64,000 bases of DNA from Nitratireductor indicus C115 (GTDB taxonomy: Bacteria > Pseudomonadota > Alphaproteobacteria > Rhizobiales > Rhizobiaceae), in contig NZ_AMSI01000004.1 in assembly GCF_000300515.1 (NCBI RefSeq), positions 124,001 to 188,000 on the forward strand. Direction: 5' to 3'. Both the position numbers and the translations under genes were made by a program. Position 1 is the first letter of the stretch; every line of letters begins with the position of its first letter. Under the pieces are notes generated by a model, which saw only the letters and a program-made list of their open reading frames with translations, ran no database searches and was not told where the DNA came from. Below, one piece after another: positions 60,548 through 64,000 of the stretch.

Positions 60548-62287
60548 TCAGCGGCGCAGACGGTCGGCAACGAGCAGGATCGCGGTGACGATGACAAGCA
60601 CCACCACCGAAACGGCAGCCAGGGTCGGATTGAGTTGCAGGATCATGTCGTCCCACATCTGCTTTGGAAGCGTGGATTTCAGCCCGCCGCTCACGAAGAT
60701 GGCGATTGTCAGTTCGTCAAAGGACGTGACGAAGGCGAACAGGAATGCCGAAATCACCCCACCGCGGATCAAGGGCACGGTGATCAGGCGCAGAACCTGA
60801 AACCGGCCGGCGCCAAGCGAGGCGGCGGCCTGATCGAGACGCCAGTCATACCCCTTGAGCACAGCGGCAATCGCAACGAAGGTGAAAGGTATGGAAAGGA
60901 CCGTGTGCCCGATCACCAGGCCCAGATTGGTCGCCACCAGCCCCATCTGCGCGAACAGATAGAACAGACCGACCGCGATCACGATGCGTGGCACGATCAT
61001 CGGCGCCAGCATGAAGGCGAACACGACACCGCCGAAACGCGAACGCGAGCGGGCGATGGCGAGAGCGGCAAACCCGCCGATCACCGTGGCGGCTATGGCT
61101 GTTGCGAAGGCGACACCGAAAGAACGAACCGTCGCGGAAATCCAGATCGGCGAATTGAAATAGAGGCTGAACCAGCGTGTGCTGTAGCCCGGTGGCGGAA
61201 ACTCCAGAAAATCTGAGCTGGTGAAGGCGATCGGGATCACCATCAGCGTCGGCACCACAAGGAAAAACACGATCAGCGCGACATAGGCCGGCAGGAGCCT
61301 TCCGCGGCTTTTGCCAGCAAAGCGGTTGGTCACCGCCGATGTCGCCCATGCGAGCTTTTCCAGAATGGCAAAGCCGAAACGGCGGGTCCAGGCGGACGAG
61401 GTCTTGTCGGTCGTGCTGTTCCCCGCCGAAAGCGATGCCAGGCCGAAAAGATGATTGTAAATCCAGCAGGCGATGAGGGCCGACACAAGCAGCATGGTCG
61501 CAAGGACCCCGGCAAAAGCCCAGTTCACCAGTTCCTGCACCTGAATGATGATCAGCTGCGCCAACATGGTCTGTTGCCGCCCGCCCAGGAAGGCGGGGAC
61601 GATGAAAAAGCCGAGCGACGTGATGAATGTGAGGAGACCACCTGCCGCCATTCCGGGAATGGACAGCGGAAAATAGACCATCCAGAAGCGATGCGCGCCA
61701 TTGGCGCCGAGCGTGCCGGCTGCTTGCGACAGGCGCGTATCGATGCCGCTCATCACGGGCATCATCGTGAGAACCGCCAGCGGCATCATCGCATGCACCA
61801 TGCCGACGATTACGCCGAACTCATTGTACATAAGCGGCAACGGACCATCGATGATCCCCGCACCGCCCAGAAGACGGTTCAGCACGCCCTGGTTGCCGAG
61901 CAAAAGCATCCACGCGAAAGCCTTCACCAGATAACTCGTCCAGAACGGCACCAGTACCAGCAGAAGCATCTGATTGCGCCGGTTCTCCCTGAGCTGGGAG
62001 AGCCAATAGGCAAGCGGATAGCCGAGAAGCAACGAGAAGAAGGCGGTCAAACCCGCGATCCGGAACGTGATGATTAGGATACGCCAGTACACCTCCGTGT
62101 GGAGGAGGCGCGAATAGTGCTCCGCAGTCAGATTGCCGGTGTCCCCCTGAACGCTCAGGAAAAGAAGCCGGCCCACGGGAATGAGGAAGAAGACGATCAG
62201 GAACGCTATCGCGGGCGCGGCGAGCCACAATGCGTTGGCGCGCAGACGGAGGTTTCGTGGCGAGGCGGAAAGGCTGGCGGCAGTCAT
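60548..62287 (-). CDS. fused double permease of Pot-type ABC importer
   Basis: 579 residues, about twice the usual permease length, with two BPD_transp_1 domains: about 20-280 (EAA-like LSQAAGTLGANGAHRFWMVYFP) and about 320-570 (DQAAASLGAGRFQVLRLITVP). PotB and PotC types are thus one polypeptide, replacing the usual two subunits. It overlaps the ATPase gene by 4 bases. About 12 transmembrane helices are expected. No frame irregularity is seen at the junction (around residue 290, an SAWTRRFGFAILEKL linker). Confidence 0.92.
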   Translation of the reverse strand: MTAASLSASPRNLRLRANALWLAAPAIAFLIVFFLIPVGRLLFLSVQGDTGNLTAEHYSRLLHTEVYWRILIITFRIAGLTAFFSLLLGYPLAYWLSQLRENRRNQMLLLVLVPFWTSYLVKAFAWMLLLGNQGVLNRLLGGAGIIDGPLPLMYNEFGVIVGMVHAMMPLAVLTMMPVMSGIDTRLSQAAGTLGANGAHRFWMVYFPLSIPGMAAGGLLTFITSLGFFIVPAFLGGRQQTMLAQLIIIQVQELVNWAFAGVLATMLLVSALIACWIYNHLFGLASLSAGNSTTDKTSSAWTRRFGFAILEKLAWATSAVTNRFAGKSRGRLLPAYVALIVFFLVVPTLMVIPIAFTSSDFLEFPPPGYSTRWFSLYFNSPIWISATVRSFGVAFATAIAATVIGGFAALAIARSRSRFGGVVFAFMLAPMIVPRIVIAVGLFYLFAQMGLVATNLGLVIGHTVLSIPFTFVAIAAVLKGYDWRLDQAAASLGAGRFQVLRLITVPLIRGGVISAFLFAFVTSFDELTIAIFVSGGLKSTLPKQMWDDMILQLNPTLAAVSVVVLVIVTAILLVADRLRR

Positions 62288-63372
62288 GAAACAACCACCG
62301 CAACATCGATGGGCCAGTGATAGGTGAGGGAATCGCCGAGCGCCGGTAGCGTTGCTGCCGGATCATGGCGCACCGACAGGGTTTCACCGTCTTGCAAAGT
62401 CAGTACCAGACGCGTGTCAGAGCCGACATAAATGATTTCCGTGACCGTTCCGGTGATGTCGTTCTCGCCAGCTCCCGCCGGGCCGGGACGCAATTGCTCG
62501 GGCCGCAGAACGAGCCCGGCCTTGCCATTGACAAGCGGTCCGCAATTCTCCTGCCGCGCCTCGAAGCTGCCATTGGAATTGGCCACCACGATACGGCCGT
62601 CGCCGGCATCGGAAACCTTGCCGACGAACAGGTTCGAAAGCCCGATGAAACGGGCGGAGAAAATGCTCTTCGGACGCGAATAGATTTCGCGCGGCGTGCC
62701 GATCTGCTCGACGCGTGCATGGTTCATCAGGCAGATGCGATCTGAAAGGACCAGCGCTTCCTCCTGATCGTGAGTCACATAGATGACGGTGGTGCCGAAT
62801 TCCCGATGCAGCCGCTTGATCTCGAATTGCATATGCTCGCGAAGGTTCTTGTCGAGGGCGCCCAGCGGCTCATCCATGAGAACGACCTGCGGGCGATAGA
62901 CGAAGCAACGGGCCAGCGCGACGCGTTGCTGCTGACCGCCGGAAAGTTCACGCGGGAAGCGATCCCCGTATTGTTCAAGCTGCACCTTCGCCAAGGTCTC
63001 GCGGACGCGTTCGCGGACCTCGCTCGCCGGCGTTCCACGCATCTTCAACGGAAAGGCTATGTTCTCCCCGACTGTCATGTGGGGAAAGAGAGCGTAGTGC
63101 TGGAACACCAGTCCCATGTCGCGCCGATGTACGGGCGTTGCCGTCTCGTCGCGGCCGTCCACATGCAGGGTTCCCGTGGTCGGTTCGGTCAAACCCGAAA
63201 TCATCTGCAACAGCGTCGTCTTGCCTGACCCCGAGGGTCCAAGCAGCGTCACGAATTCCCCCGCATCCACCGTAAGGTCGGTCGGCTCCAGCGCGACAAC
63301 CTCACCATAGCGCTTGCCAAGTCCGCTGATCTTCAGCTTCGGCTGCACATTTGTCGTGTCCACATTCACCAT
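62284..63372 (-). CDS. ABC importer ATPase, PotA type
   Basis: 362 residues with Walker A GPSGSGKTT, signature LSGGQQQRVALARCF, Walker B VLMDEPLGALD and a C-terminal TOBE domain. It drives the fused permease encoded next. The 95 bases before it contain a hairpin after the binding-protein gene. Confidence 0.94.
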   Translation of the reverse strand: MVNVDTTNVQPKLKISGLGKRYGEVVALEPTDLTVDAGEFVTLLGPSGSGKTTLLQMISGLTEPTTGTLHVDGRDETATPVHRRDMGLVFQHYALFPHMTVGENIAFPLKMRGTPASEVRERVRETLAKVQLEQYGDRFPRELSGGQQQRVALARCFVYRPQVVLMDEPLGALDKNLREHMQFEIKRLHREFGTTVIYVTHDQEEALVLSDRICLMNHARVEQIGTPREIYSRPKSIFSARFIGLSNLFVGKVSDAGDGRIVVANSNGSFEARQENCGPLVNGKAGLVLRPEQLRPGPAGAGENDITGTVTEIIYVGSDTRLVLTLQDGETLSVRHDPAATLPALGDSLTYHWPIDVAVVVS

Positions 63373-63396
63373 CGTTCATCCTGAATAGGTCAAGGC

Positions 63397-63418
63397 GCAC
63401 GCCCGGGCTCGGGCGTGC
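63397..63418 (-). promoter_or_regulatory. intercistronic stem-loop between binding-protein and PotA-type genes
   Basis: GCACGCCCG (63397-63405) and CGGGCGTGC (63410-63418) form a perfect 9-bp stem with a GGCT loop. It lies about 50 bases after the binding-protein stop and 25 before the ATPase start. No T-run follows on the coding strand. Confidence 0.6.
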
Positions 63419-63467
63419 CCATGCGCGACCGGCGCAATGCTTGCCGGCCGCTCACCAGAAGCAGATG

Positions 63468-64000
63468 CTAGATCAGAAGCCAGGCGTTGAAACGCTCGGT
63501 CACATCCGCACGGTTCTCGCTCCACCAGTCCTCGCTCGCCAGCCGCATCTGCGAGATGTTCGCGGGCGCGGTCGGCAGAACCTTGGCGCGTTCCGCATCG
63601 ATGCTGTCATAGGCTTTCTGGTTCGTGGGCCCATATGCGAGCTCGCTCGTATAGAGCGCCTGCTGTTCAGGCCGCGTGCAGAACTTGACGAATTCGCGCG
63701 CGGCGTCGGCCTTCGGATTCCCCTTGGGAATGCCCCAGCCCTCAACCGAATAGAGCCCCTGGTTCCAGACCAGTTCGGCCGGCGCTCCGCCATCAATGGC
63801 CGCCTGAAGGCGCGCGTTCCAACCGGAAATCAAGTCCACTTCGCCGCTTTGGAGCAGCTGCGTCGATTGCGCGCCACCTGTCCACCACACGTCGACATGC
63901 GGCTTGATCTTGTCGAGGCTGGCAAAAGCCCGATCCAGATCGAGGGGGTACAACTCTTCAAGCGGCACACCGTCGGCCAGAAGTGCCTGCTCCAGCGTGT
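63468..64000 (-). CDS. periplasmic polyamine-type binding protein, C-terminal part (cut by window edge)
   Basis: The frame is open from the right edge to the stop at 63468 (about 176 codons visible); the signal peptide and N-lobe are outside the window. VDVWWTGGAQSTQLLQSGEVDLISGWNARLQAA (in part) and the C-terminal WWSENRADVTERFNAWL match PotD-like extracellular solute-binding proteins. First visible gene of the leftward operon with the fused permease. Confidence 0.88.
   Translation of the reverse strand, partial: TLEQALLADGVPLEELYPLDLDRAFASLDKIKPHVDVWWTGGAQSTQLLQSGEVDLISGWNARLQAAIDGGAPAELVWNQGLYSVEGWGIPKGNPKADAAREFVKFCTRPEQQALYTSELAYGPTNQKAYDSIDAERAKVLPTAPANISQMRLASEDWWSENRADVTERFNAWLLI

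Noticed and set aside
1-64000. mobile elements, phage genes, toxin-antitoxin or defence systems, CRISPR arrays, tRNA/rRNA genes
   Set aside because: Looked for transposase, integrase, recombinase, restriction or Cas-like proteins, regularly spaced repeats and tRNA cloverleaf ends; none was recognised. The window is metabolic and transport genes throughout.

Overview
The window looks like chromosome, chromid or megaplasmid sequence from an alphaproteobacterium of the order Hyphomicrobiales (Rhizobiales). The basis is GC-rich coding DNA (about 60 % by eye), a histidine-utilisation operon with the alphaproteobacterial hutF/hutG/hutD arrangement, a perfect FnrL/FixK-type box, and an intergenic palindromic repeat at 28,056-28,150 that I recall from Brucella/Ochrobactrum-like genomes. 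No tRNA, rRNA, CRISPR array, insertion sequence, phage gene or origin was seen. The DNA is almost entirely catabolic operons, each with its own regulator and often its own importer. Five ABC importers occur in 64 kb.

Layout. (1) 1-9,018: a divergent catabolic cluster. A ThDP-dependent enzyme (cut by the window edge) and an aldehyde dehydrogenase run leftward. A GntR/UTRA regulator, a UbiD-type decarboxylase, a UbiX-type prenyltransferase, an Asp/Glu-racemase-family protein and a three-subunit FAD/[2Fe-2S] amine or amino-acid dehydrogenase run rightward. Its substrate is unknown. (2) 9,051-17,799: the hut genes, with hutI-hutH-hutG-hutU-hutD leftward and hutF, hutC and a TIGR02444 protein rightward. 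(3) 17,808-28,058: a long leftward operon with an SsuABC/TauABC-like importer, an FAD oxidoreductase, a CaiB-type CoA transferase, an enoyl-CoA hydratase, a ferredoxin, a DapA-family protein, a ketoglutarate-semialdehyde-dehydrogenase-like enzyme and a dCMP-deaminase-like protein. A LysR gene is divergent. The substrate is unknown. (4) 28,256-40,728: a sugar/sugar-acid cluster with a MalK-type importer, SDR dehydrogenase, SMP-30 lactonase fused to an IclR regulator, enolase-superfamily dehydratase, DgoK, DgoA, aldose epimerase, a DapA-family protein and an NAD-dependent epimerase. Together these can form a De Ley-Doudoroff route. (5) 40,973-46,700: a ugp-like importer with a glycerophosphodiesterase and an RpiR regulator. 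(6) 46,840-48,546: trxC and a MgtC/DUF4010 membrane protein behind an Fnr/FixK box. (7) 48,582-54,207: a Pot-type importer with an iron alcohol dehydrogenase and a thioesterase. (8) 54,460-64,000: a second Pot-type importer with a fused double permease, acyl-CoA ligase, NAD(P)-binding protein, DadA-like oxidase, ornithine-cyclodeaminase-family protein, and VOC and SRPBCC proteins.

The least explained parts are clusters 1, 3 and 8, the IclR-SMP30 fusion, the operator palindromes, and strong intercistronic stem-loops directly after four of the five substrate-binding-protein genes. Genes are tightly packed with many 4-bp ATGA overlaps. The only gene-free stretch near 300 bases is the divergent promoter at 2,479-2,780.
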